This document shows positions 34,982 to 42,470 of a stretch of DNA of 64,000 nucleotides, piece after piece. The stretch comes from Desulfobacteraceae bacterium (GTDB lineage: Bacteria; Desulfobacterota; Desulfobacteria; Desulfobacterales; Desulfobacteraceae). The stretch is from NCBI GenBank assembly GCA_016743945.1, contig JADGFI010000034.1, positions 1 through 64,000 on the forward strand, written 5' to 3'. The notes beneath the pieces are model-generated. The model had not been told where the DNA came from. It saw only the letters and a program-made list of their open reading frames with translations, and did no database searches. Every line of letters starts with the position of its first letter. Positions within the stretch are counted from its first letter, which is position 1. A program made the position numbers and the translations under genes.

Positions 34982-37063
34982 TTATAATCTCCAATTGAAT
35001 GTAATACCAACGGTCAAGGGCTGTCCGTCTTCGATCAAGGTACGGCCCATATTGTCCTTTACTTTTTTATTGGCATATTTCTGGTCAAACAGGTTCTTGC
35101 ACCAGATGCTGATGTCAAACTGTTTAAACCGGTACCCGGCTTTGATATTAACCAGTTCATACCCCTCATCCTCAAGGGTATTGGCCGCATCAAAATACTG
35201 ACAACCGGCCCAGAACAGGTCTGCCACCGTGTAAAACCCGTTTTCCATATAATAGCCAATCCCGGCATTGGCCGTCAGTTCCGGGGCCCAGGGAAGGCGC
35301 TTGCCACTGTAATCCACGGATTTACCCCCGGCCCTGCCAGTCCAGTCATCCACCTCGGACCGGGCATATCCCACACCGCCGAAGATCTCCAAATTTCCCA
35401 TGGGAAGGGCGGTGACCTCCAGTTCCACTCCCTGGGTATGGGCCCGGGCCGCATTGGTAAATTTCCATATCCCGGCCCCGCCACCGGGCACCTCTTCTTT
35501 GACCTGCTTGTCCTCAATGTCCGTATAAAATATAGATAAGGCGGTCTTAAGCCGATTGTTGAAAAACCGGGCCTTGATACCGGCCTCATAATTTGTTGTG
35601 TATTCGGAATCATAGGTAAAGGTGTCATGGGAGGTGGCGGAATAATAATCATACCCCCCGGCCAGCCATCCCGTGGAGTAGGTGGCATACCCGTCAATCC
35701 CATCCGTAAAGGCATAGGACAGGGCCGCCATGGGCAGCCACTGGGTCTGGGACAAATCCTTGTCAAAAAGCCGGGTCAAGCCGGATTGGGTATAGGCCTG
35801 GTGGCCTTCCCCCTCGTAATGGTCCAGGCGCAGGCCGGCCGTGGCCTTGAGATGGTCTGTCAGGGACAGGGTAGACTGGCCGAACAGGGCCAGGCTATGG
35901 GTGGTGGAATCCGATACCCTGCGGTTTGCCATGACAGGATTCACATGATTCAGGGCCCAGGTATTGTCCAGGGTTTCCCGGCTGGCATAAACTCCGGCCA
36001 GCCAGTTCAGAAGCTTTTCACTGTTGCCCGACACCCGAAATTCCTGGCTCCAGCTGTCCTGGGTAAGATCAACCAAGGCATGGCCCAGGGGCATGGGGCT
36101 GCGGTCAAAATCCATAATCATGTCTCGATTGAACCGCTGGTGGGCGGTAATGGATGTAATAGTGGACCTCCCTTGGTAAGAGATGCGAAGGGCCTGGCCC
36201 AGGCTGTCCTGACAGGAGCGGTCCGGTCCGTTGCTGACCACCTTGAACGGCTCTGTGGCAAAGGGCCCGTCTTCGAACCGTAAATCAGACACCCCGGTAT
36301 CCCGGTCCTGGCCATCCATGAAAAAGGATGCGGACAGCGCCTCATTGGGGGTCCAGCGAAGGGTGCCCCTGGCAGACACATGACGGTCACCGCTCACATC
36401 ATCGGCCCCGGTGGTCTGGTTTTCAATGTACCCGTCCGTATCCAGGCCCGAGGCAGACAGTCCCCAGAACAACTTGTCCTTGATTGCCGGTCCTCCGGCG
36501 GCCACGCCACCGTAAAAGGTATTATAGGAGCCGACCTCCAAAAGGGTACGGCCGTAGAATTCATTGCCCGGCTCAGCCAGAACCACATTGATCACCCCGG
36601 AGGAACTGTTTTTGCCGTATAAAGTGGACTGGGGACCTTTGAGAACTTCCACTTGCTTTACATCGAACAGGAATCGGGACTGCATATAGGACAAGGGATA
36701 GGCAACATCATTGATGTACAGTCCCATGGGGGAAAAAAGCGAGGTGTCGATGGTGGAAATGCCCCGGGCCACAAAGGCATCCCCGGAAACCGCCTTCTTA
36801 TAAAACAAATTGGGGATGAACCGGGTCATGGCATCGGTGGTCAACGCCTGGTGTTCCTCTAAAAAAAGATTGTCCTTAACGCTGATGCTGCCGGGAAAAT
36901 CCCGGACCAAAGATTGGCGCTTGCCTGCCGTTACCGTGACATCCTCAAGGGCTGTTGTCAGCCCAGTCCGGGATTCACCTGCGGCCAGGGCCAGAGTGCC
37001 TGCAAAAAAAACAGCCAAGAGGGCGGCCGTAAAATACCCCAGGTACCGGGAGAAAGATATCAT
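34982..37063 (-). CDS. TonB-dependent outer-membrane receptor (copy A)
   Basis: 693 residues. A signal peptide (MISFSRYLGYFTAALLAVFF, cleavage after ALA) is followed by a TonB-box-like EDVTVTAG and a plug domain with SISVKDNLFLEEHQ, VEVLKGPQSTLYGKNSSSGVIN. The beta-barrel ends in TVGITFNWRL with a terminal aromatic/Leu strand. It transports a large or scarce ligand across the outer membrane using TonB-ExbBD energy (not encoded here). Start set at 37063, where AAGGAG lies 8 nt upstream. Nearly identical to the gene just upstream except in the signal peptide. FeS/siderophore, cobamide or other ligands cannot be distinguished. Confidence 0.92.
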   Translation of the reverse strand: MISFSRYLGYFTAALLAVFFAGTLALAAGESRTGLTTALEDVTVTAGKRQSLVRDFPGSISVKDNLFLEEHQALTTDAMTRFIPNLFYKKAVSGDAFVARGISTIDTSLFSPMGLYINDVAYPLSYMQSRFLFDVKQVEVLKGPQSTLYGKNSSSGVINVVLAEPGNEFYGRTLLEVGSYNTFYGGVAAGGPAIKDKLFWGLSASGLDTDGYIENQTTGADDVSGDRHVSARGTLRWTPNEALSASFFMDGQDRDTGVSDLRFEDGPFATEPFKVVSNGPDRSCQDSLGQALRISYQGRSTITSITAHQRFNRDMIMDFDRSPMPLGHALVDLTQDSWSQEFRVSGNSEKLLNWLAGVYASRETLDNTWALNHVNPVMANRRVSDSTTHSLALFGQSTLSLTDHLKATAGLRLDHYEGEGHQAYTQSGLTRLFDKDLSQTQWLPMAALSYAFTDGIDGYATYSTGWLAGGYDYYSATSHDTFTYDSEYTTNYEAGIKARFFNNRLKTALSIFYTDIEDKQVKEEVPGGGAGIWKFTNAARAHTQGVELEVTALPMGNLEIFGGVGYARSEVDDWTGRAGGKSVDYSGKRLPWAPELTANAGIGYYMENGFYTVADLFWAGCQYFDAANTLEDEGYELVNIKAGYRFKQFDISIWCKNLFDQKYANKKVKDNMGRTLIEDGQPLTVGITFNWRL

Positions 37064-37128
37064 AAAAACACTCCTTTTTCGTGACAAGGTTAGGCTAAAC
37101 AATTACCAATGCTAATATCACAGAGCAA

Positions 37129-37191
37129 TTTATACCCAACCGAGTCCGGTATCCTATAACTTGCCGAACGATTTTGGCCATCTGCCGAACG
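37129..37191 (-). promoter_or_regulatory. Phased operator and promoter of TonB receptor copy A
   Basis: TGCCGAACG (plus-strand reading) occurs at 37162-37170 and 37183-37191, 21 bp apart, which is two helical turns. Downstream toward the gene is a conserved TATAGGATACCGGAC block and a TATAAA box (complement of 37129-37134) with no good -35, as expected for an AraC-activated promoter. The start codon is 65 nt further. Confidence 0.65.
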
Positions 37192-37232
37192 GATCACCCC
37201 GACTCACCCTAAATATAACGGATAGGTCCTGA

Positions 37233-39320
37233 TTATAATCTCCAATTGAATGTAATGCCAACGGTCAAGGGCTGTCCGTCTTCGATCAGGGTGCGGCCCA
37301 TATTGTCCTTTACTTTTTTATTGGCATATTTCTGGTCAAACAGGTTCTTGCACCAGATACTGATGTCAAACTGCTTAAACCGATACCCGGCTTTGATGTT
37401 AACCAATTCATACCCCTCATCCTCAAGGGTGTTGGCTGCATCAAAATACTGACAACCGGCCCAGAACAGGTCTGCCACCGTGTAAAACCCATTTTTCATA
37501 TAATAGCCGATCCCGGCATTGGCCGTCAGTTCCGGGGCCCAGGGAAGGCGCTTGCCGCTGTAATCCACAGATTTACCCCCGGCCCTGCCAGTCCAGTCAT
37601 CCACCTCGGACCGGGCATATCCCACACCGCCGAAGATTTCCAGATTGCCCATGGGAAGCGCGGTCACCTCCAGTTCCACTCCCTGGGTGTGGGCCCGGGC
37701 CGCATTGGTGAATTCCCATGCCCCGGCCCCGCCGCCGGGTATCTCTTCTCTAACCTGCTTGTCCTCAATATCCGTATAGAAAATTGAAAGGTTTGTTTTA
37801 AGCCGGTTGTTGAAAAACCGGGCCTTGATACCGGCCTCATAATTTGTTGTGTATTCAGGATCATAGGTAAAGGTTTCCTGGGAAGCAGCGGAATAAAAAT
37901 TATACCCTCCGGCCAGCCATCCCGTGGAATAGGTGGCATACCCGTCGATCCCGTCAGTAAAGGCATAGGACAGGGCGGCCATGGGCAGCCACTGGGTCTG
38001 GGACAGATCCTTGTCAAAAAGCCGGGTCAGGCCGGATCGGGTATAGGCCTGGTGGCCTTCCCCCTCGTAATGGTCCAGGCGCAGGCCGGCCGTGGCCTTG
38101 AGGTGGTCTGTCAGGGCCAGGGTGGACTGGCCGAACAGAGCCAGGCTATGGGTAGTGGTATTTGACACCCGGCGATTGCCTAGGGTGGGATTCACATGAT
38201 TCAGAGCCCAGGTATTGTCCAGGGTTTCACGGCTGGCATAAACGCCGGCCAACCAGTTCACACGCTTCTCACTATTGCCCGACACCCGGAATTCCTGGCT
38301 CCAGCTGTCCTGGGTCAGATCAATATTTGAATGGCTCAAAGGTATGGGGCTGCGGTCAGAATCCATGATCCTGTCCCGGTTGAACCGCTGGTGGGCGGTG
38401 ATGGATGTAATAGTGGTGGGTGTCCCTTGGTAAGAGATGCGCAGGGCCTGGCCCAGGCTGTCCTGACAAGAGCGGTCCGGTCCGTTGCTGACCACCTTGA
38501 ACGGCTCTGTGGCAAAGGGCCCGTCTTCGAACCGCAAATTGGATATACCGGTATCCCGGTCCTGGCCATCCATGAAAAAGGATGCGGACAGCGCCTCATT
38601 GGGGGTCCAGCGAAGGGTGCCCCTGGCAGATACATGGCGGTCATCGCTCACATCATCGGCCCCGGTGGTCTGGTTTTCCATGTACCCGTCCGTATCCAGG
38701 CCCGATGCAGACATCCCCCAGAACAACTTGTCCTTGATTACCGGTCCTCCGGCGGCCATGCCACCGTAAAAGGTATTGTAGGAGCCAGCCTCCAAAAGGG
38801 TGCGGCCGTAGAATTCATTGCCCGGCTCAGTCAGAACCACATTGATCACCCCGGAGGAACTGTTTTTGCCGTATAAGGTGGACTGGGGACCTTTGAGAAC
38901 TTCCACTTGCATCACATCGAACAGGAACCGGGACTGCATATAGGACAGGGGATAGGCCACATCATTGATGTACAATCCCATGGGGGAAAAAAGCGAGGTG
39001 TCGATGGTGGAGATGCCCCGGGCCACAAAGGCATCCCCGGAAACCGCCTTCTTATAAAACAAATTGGGGATGAACCGGGTCATGGCATCGGTGGTCAGCG
39101 CCTGGTGTTCCTCTAAAAAGAGGTTGTCCTTAACGCTGATGCTGCCGGGAAAATCCCGGGCCAAAGATTGGCGCTTGCCTGCTGTTACCGTGATCTTCTC
39201 AATGGCCGTTGGCACCTCAGACGTATTCCGGGACTCTGCGGCCAGGGCCTGGGTATTTGCAATAAAAACAACAAATAGTACGACCATCAAATACCACAGG
39301 TACCGGGAAAAAAATATCAT
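37233..39320 (-). CDS. TonB-dependent outer-membrane receptor (copy B)
   Basis: 695 residues. Same architecture as the adjacent copy: signal peptide (MIFFSRYLWYLMVVLFVVFI, cleavage after ALA), TonB-box-like EKITVTAG, plug and barrel ending TVGITFNWRL. From about residue 45 onward the two proteins differ at only a few percent of positions by eye, whereas the first 45 residues have diverged strongly. The ATG at 39320 has AAAGGAG upstream. Its promoter region holds the same phased repeat as copy A. First gene of the operon after the divergent AraC-type regulator. Confidence 0.92.
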   Translation of the reverse strand: MIFFSRYLWYLMVVLFVVFIANTQALAAESRNTSEVPTAIEKITVTAGKRQSLARDFPGSISVKDNLFLEEHQALTTDAMTRFIPNLFYKKAVSGDAFVARGISTIDTSLFSPMGLYINDVAYPLSYMQSRFLFDVMQVEVLKGPQSTLYGKNSSSGVINVVLTEPGNEFYGRTLLEAGSYNTFYGGMAAGGPVIKDKLFWGMSASGLDTDGYMENQTTGADDVSDDRHVSARGTLRWTPNEALSASFFMDGQDRDTGISNLRFEDGPFATEPFKVVSNGPDRSCQDSLGQALRISYQGTPTTITSITAHQRFNRDRIMDSDRSPIPLSHSNIDLTQDSWSQEFRVSGNSEKRVNWLAGVYASRETLDNTWALNHVNPTLGNRRVSNTTTHSLALFGQSTLALTDHLKATAGLRLDHYEGEGHQAYTRSGLTRLFDKDLSQTQWLPMAALSYAFTDGIDGYATYSTGWLAGGYNFYSAASQETFTYDPEYTTNYEAGIKARFFNNRLKTNLSIFYTDIEDKQVREEIPGGGAGAWEFTNAARAHTQGVELEVTALPMGNLEIFGGVGYARSEVDDWTGRAGGKSVDYSGKRLPWAPELTANAGIGYYMKNGFYTVADLFWAGCQYFDAANTLEDEGYELVNIKAGYRFKQFDISIWCKNLFDQKYANKKVKDNMGRTLIEDGQPLTVGITFNWRL

Positions 39321-39387
39321 AAAAAACACTCCTTTATCGTGACAAGGTTAGGTTAAATGGTTGCTGTAAGTTAAACTTACAGTGCAA

Positions 39388-39450
39388 TTTATACCCTACC
39401 GGGTCCGGTATCCTATAATCTGCCGAACGAATTTGGTTATCTGCCGAACG
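39388..39450. promoter_or_regulatory. Phased operator between TonB receptor copy B and the AraC regulator
   Basis: TGCCGAACG occurs at 39421-39429 and 39442-39450 with the same 21-bp period as in front of copy A. A TATAAA box (complement of 39388-39393) serves the receptor. The repeats are 70-100 nt upstream of the divergent regulator, so the site could also mediate autoregulation. Confidence 0.65.
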
Positions 39451-39520
39451 GATCAGGACTTGAAAAACCAAAACAATACTGATAAAAGTTAGCGGACCAT
39501 AACTTATAAGGAACCCAATA

Positions 39521-40549
39521 ATGGATTCTCAAGTACTCATCCAAACCTTTGACGGCAACTATGTGCGGTTTAAGCCGGCACAACTCGGGAAACTGAATGA
39601 ATTTGAAACTGTACGACCCCTGCCTCGAACCCAGGGACAGGGGCATTTCACTACCTTGAACCTGGGTCCGGGCCTGGACATGGGATTAAGCCTGTGCCGG
39701 TTTGACACGGATTACAGTGCCCGAATTTCCTGGCCCTCGGCCATGGTCTTTTTCGGATTCGGGCTGTCCGGCCGCACCCTGACCTGGAGCAACTGCCGAA
39801 GCACCCCGGTGGTCATGGATCCGGGCCAGGCCTATGTCCATTATTTCAAGGACCCGGTCCTGGTCCGGAAAACCATTGGGGGGGAAAACCTCAAGGCCCT
39901 TGTCATCCGAGCCTGTCCTTCTCTTCTGTCCGGCATGCTCAACCTGGATACGAAAGAAGAGACCCGGGATCTGGACAGCCTGAAACAGGCTCTGGAGAAT
40001 AAATTTTTGTTTGCCAGCCATGCCATGACCTTTCAGATGACAACCATCCTCTTCCAGATCTTCAACTGCCCCCACCAGGGTATCGTCAGAAAAATTTACC
40101 TCGAAAGCAAAGCCATGGAGCTGATTGCCTGCAAACTGGAACAGGTAATCCGGGAAGGCCTATTAAGCCCCCCTGTTTATAGGCTGGCCCCGGGAGAAAA
40201 AAACCGGATCCTTATGGCCCGGGATCTGCTCATCACCCGTCTTCAGTTTCCTCCGTCTTTGCAGGATCTGGCCCGACAGGTGGGCATGAGCCACCCCCGG
40301 CTTAACCGGGGATTCCGTCGGGTGTTCGGATGTACGGTATTTGAATATTTAAGGCGAGAACGGCTCAATTACGCACGGATGCTCATGGAGGAAAACAGGC
40401 TCAACCTGACCCAGGTGGCCTTTGAGGCGGGATTCTGCAGTTCAAGCCACTTTGCCGCCGCTTTTTCACGGCAGTTCGGGGTGCGGCCGTCGGACTATTG
40501 CGGATTTATAGGAAAAGCATCAGGATGTGACAGGTATTCATGCGTGTAA
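39521..40549 (+). CDS. AraC-family (PchR-like) transcriptional regulator
   Basis: 342 residues. The C-terminal 100 residues hold two HTH motifs: SLQDLARQVGMSHPRLNRGFR and LTQVAFEAGFCSSSHFAAAFSRQFG, ending in the AraC signature GVRPSDY. The N-terminal 220 residues form a ligand-sensing domain like those of PchR-type regulators next to TonB receptors (siderophore sensors in other bacteria). AAGGAA precedes the ATG. Divergent from the receptor operon and probably its activator, acting at the 21-bp-phased repeats. Confidence 0.88.
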   Translation: MDSQVLIQTFDGNYVRFKPAQLGKLNEFETVRPLPRTQGQGHFTTLNLGPGLDMGLSLCRFDTDYSARISWPSAMVFFGFGLSGRTLTWSNCRSTPVVMDPGQAYVHYFKDPVLVRKTIGGENLKALVIRACPSLLSGMLNLDTKEETRDLDSLKQALENKFLFASHAMTFQMTTILFQIFNCPHQGIVRKIYLESKAMELIACKLEQVIREGLLSPPVYRLAPGEKNRILMARDLLITRLQFPPSLQDLARQVGMSHPRLNRGFRRVFGCTVFEYLRRERLNYARMLMEENRLNLTQVAFEAGFCSSSHFAAAFSRQFGVRPSDYCGFIGKASGCDRYSCV

Positions 40550-40636
40550 CGAATGTCCCTTCAATCTTCCCCCGGGAATCTGTTTGAGTCTTTGGCCAAG
40601 TTGTTTTAGGAATTGATTAATCTTATCATCCATCAT
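40538..40636 (-). CDS. Possible 32-residue peptide
   Basis: A short frame starting MMDDKINQFLKQLGQRLKQIP, which would form an amphipathic helix, overlapping the last 12 nt of the AraC gene on the other strand. The ribosome site (AGAG) is weak and it has no recognisable family. The remaining 200 nt up to 40838 show no gene. Confidence 0.2.
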   Translation of the reverse strand: MMDDKINQFLKQLGQRLKQIPGGRLKGHSLHA

Positions 40637-40838
40637 GAGAGTTCTCTTTAATTACAATAATAATTGTTTGTATTATGCATTAAAGATAGCGGGGCTATCA
40701 TCCATTTGAATAACCGGCATGGCCGGAGCACAGGCTGCTCCTGGCCACAACAAAAAAAGAAAACCTTATAATGGCAATACCTTGGCGGAGTTTCATATAA
40801 ACAATCTGATATCAGGCCAATTTTATATCAGACCAGTC

Positions 40839-42470
40839 TCATATAAACTCAAGGGAAACCGAAGGAAACCGGGACCGGTCTGTATGGGGATAAAACTTAG
40901 CCCCGGAAAACATGTTCATGAATTCCTGGTTCACATTAAGTTCAATATAGGTGATGGACCGTCGGATCTCCATAATCCTGTCAAAGGCCGAAGGGTCCAG
41001 GAGCAGCAGGGCTGCCCCGCCCAAAGAGGAATTCCCCAGCACCTTGAACCGGGATCGGTCAATATCCGGGAGCATGCCAATGGAAATGGCTGAGACAGGG
41101 TTGATAAACGATCCAAAGGTACCTGCCACATAAAAAGTTTCCAAGTCTTCAAATTCAAGGCCGGCCGTGTTTTTAACGATCACTTCCAGGATGGTGTACA
41201 TGGCGGCCTTGGAACTGGTCAATGAGTTGAGATCCACCTGACTTAGGGCAATATCCCCGCCCGTACCGGAATTTTCCTTGTCCACCAGGACAAAGGAAAG
41301 GATTTCCTCTATCTCCTTGAGCCGGTCGCCACAGGCCTGTCTTGAAAATTTCCCCCTGATGTCAATCATGCCCGATAAAAAAAGCGCCGCCGCCAGATCA
41401 ATCATGCCGGACCCGCAGATCCCAACAGGCGGTTTCTCGTCGATGGTATGGATTTCCACCTTGCGGGTAAGGGGGTCAATCATCACGGTATCAATGACTC
41501 CCGGTCCTGCGGTCATGCCCATTTTGCTAATCCCGCCTTCAAGAGCGGGTCCTGCGGCACCGGCACAGGCAATGAGCCAATCCCGGCTGCCCACCACAAT
41601 TTCGGCATTGGTGCCCACGTCCACCATGAGGCAGGGATCTTGCTTTTTATCCAGATCGGCAAATAAAATTCCGGCAACAAGATCCCCGCCAAAATAGGAC
41701 CCGATATTGGGAAAGAGAAAAAGCAGGCCCTGGCCATTGATAGCCAGTCCCACCTCTCTGGCCTTCAGGGTATCGGGAATATTCACACAGGGGATATAGG
41801 GTTCGCGTATGATCTCGAATGCCTCAATGCCCAAAAATAAATGGGTCATGGCCGTGTTACCCGCACCTGTCACCAGATAAATATCGTCCAGGGCACACCC
41901 GTTTTCCCGGCATAGCTTGTTCAGATTATCATTCACCCCATCCACCAAAAGCCTCTGGAGTTGATCAAGCCCCCCGGGTTTATGGGAATAATGGATCCGG
42001 GCCAGCACATCCGGACCGATAACCACCTGGGGATTGTCAAACCCGATTTCTCCCAAGGTCTTGCAAGATTCAAGATCCAACAGCTGGATCACCACCCGGG
42101 TGGTGCCAAGGTCAATGGCTGCACCCAACACCGGTCGTGCCGGACCCGATTCAGGACAACCGGGTTCAGGCAAACCTGCATCCATCAGATTGGGAGGGAG
42201 CAATTCCACCAGCCGCCAGGAATGGCGGTCCTTGAACACAACTGCCCTGGCCTTGTAATCCCAGGTCCTGAGGCGAGCGGGAAGGGTTTTAAGCAAATGC
42301 AAGGCAATCTTTACCCCCTGTGTATCCCCCTCTTTTCCCAATTCTCTGATTAAAGCCTGCTCCAGACGCTGGGCATCTGCCGTATTGTTTCCCAGGACCG
42401 GTTTTTCAATTTCTATATACCGGACACATCCCCTTCCCTGGCATCCCCTTTCTCGGAATTCAGAGCTCAT
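40839..42470 (-). CDS. RACo-like ASKHA-domain protein lacking the ferredoxin domain (DUF4445)
   Basis: 543 residues. From residue 112 the ASKHA core matches the C-terminal domain of reductive activators of corrinoid proteins: AAIDLGTTRVVIQLLDLES, TGAGNTAMTHLFLGI, SYFGGDLVAGILFADL, MVDVGTNAEIVVG and ICGSGMIDLAA. The N-terminal 110 residues contain CQGRGC but no [2Fe-2S] ferredoxin motif. It overlaps its full-length paralogue by 4 nt (ATGA). Such proteins use ATP to return inactive cob(II)amide to the active state; without the Fe-S domain this one may depend on its neighbour for electrons. Confidence 0.8.
   Translation of the reverse strand: MSSEFRERGCQGRGCVRYIEIEKPVLGNNTADAQRLEQALIRELGKEGDTQGVKIALHLLKTLPARLRTWDYKARAVVFKDRHSWRLVELLPPNLMDAGLPEPGCPESGPARPVLGAAIDLGTTRVVIQLLDLESCKTLGEIGFDNPQVVIGPDVLARIHYSHKPGGLDQLQRLLVDGVNDNLNKLCRENGCALDDIYLVTGAGNTAMTHLFLGIEAFEIIREPYIPCVNIPDTLKAREVGLAINGQGLLFLFPNIGSYFGGDLVAGILFADLDKKQDPCLMVDVGTNAEIVVGSRDWLIACAGAAGPALEGGISKMGMTAGPGVIDTVMIDPLTRKVEIHTIDEKPPVGICGSGMIDLAAALFLSGMIDIRGKFSRQACGDRLKEIEEILSFVLVDKENSGTGGDIALSQVDLNSLTSSKAAMYTILEVIVKNTAGLEFEDLETFYVAGTFGSFINPVSAISIGMLPDIDRSRFKVLGNSSLGGAALLLLDPSAFDRIMEIRRSITYIELNVNQEFMNMFSGAKFYPHTDRSRFPSVSLEFI

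Larger units (their letters stand above)
34977..39456. repeat. Tandem duplication of a ~2.25-kb unit (promoter + TonB receptor gene)
   Basis: The segment from about 34977 to 37197 is repeated at about 37228 to 39456. It includes the phased operator, the TATAAA promoter element, the receptor gene and a few bases beyond its stop. The duplicate ends in the ribosome binding site of the methyltransferase, but in the upstream copy the ATG after it reads AGG, marking the edge of the duplicated unit. The offset between copies is 2251-2259 nt. Confidence 0.9.

Noticed and set aside
35627-38876. Several plus-strand frames opposite the TonB receptors, repeated in both copies
   Set aside because: Their repetition simply follows from the duplicated receptor genes; composition is Gly/Pro-rich and no start site is supported.
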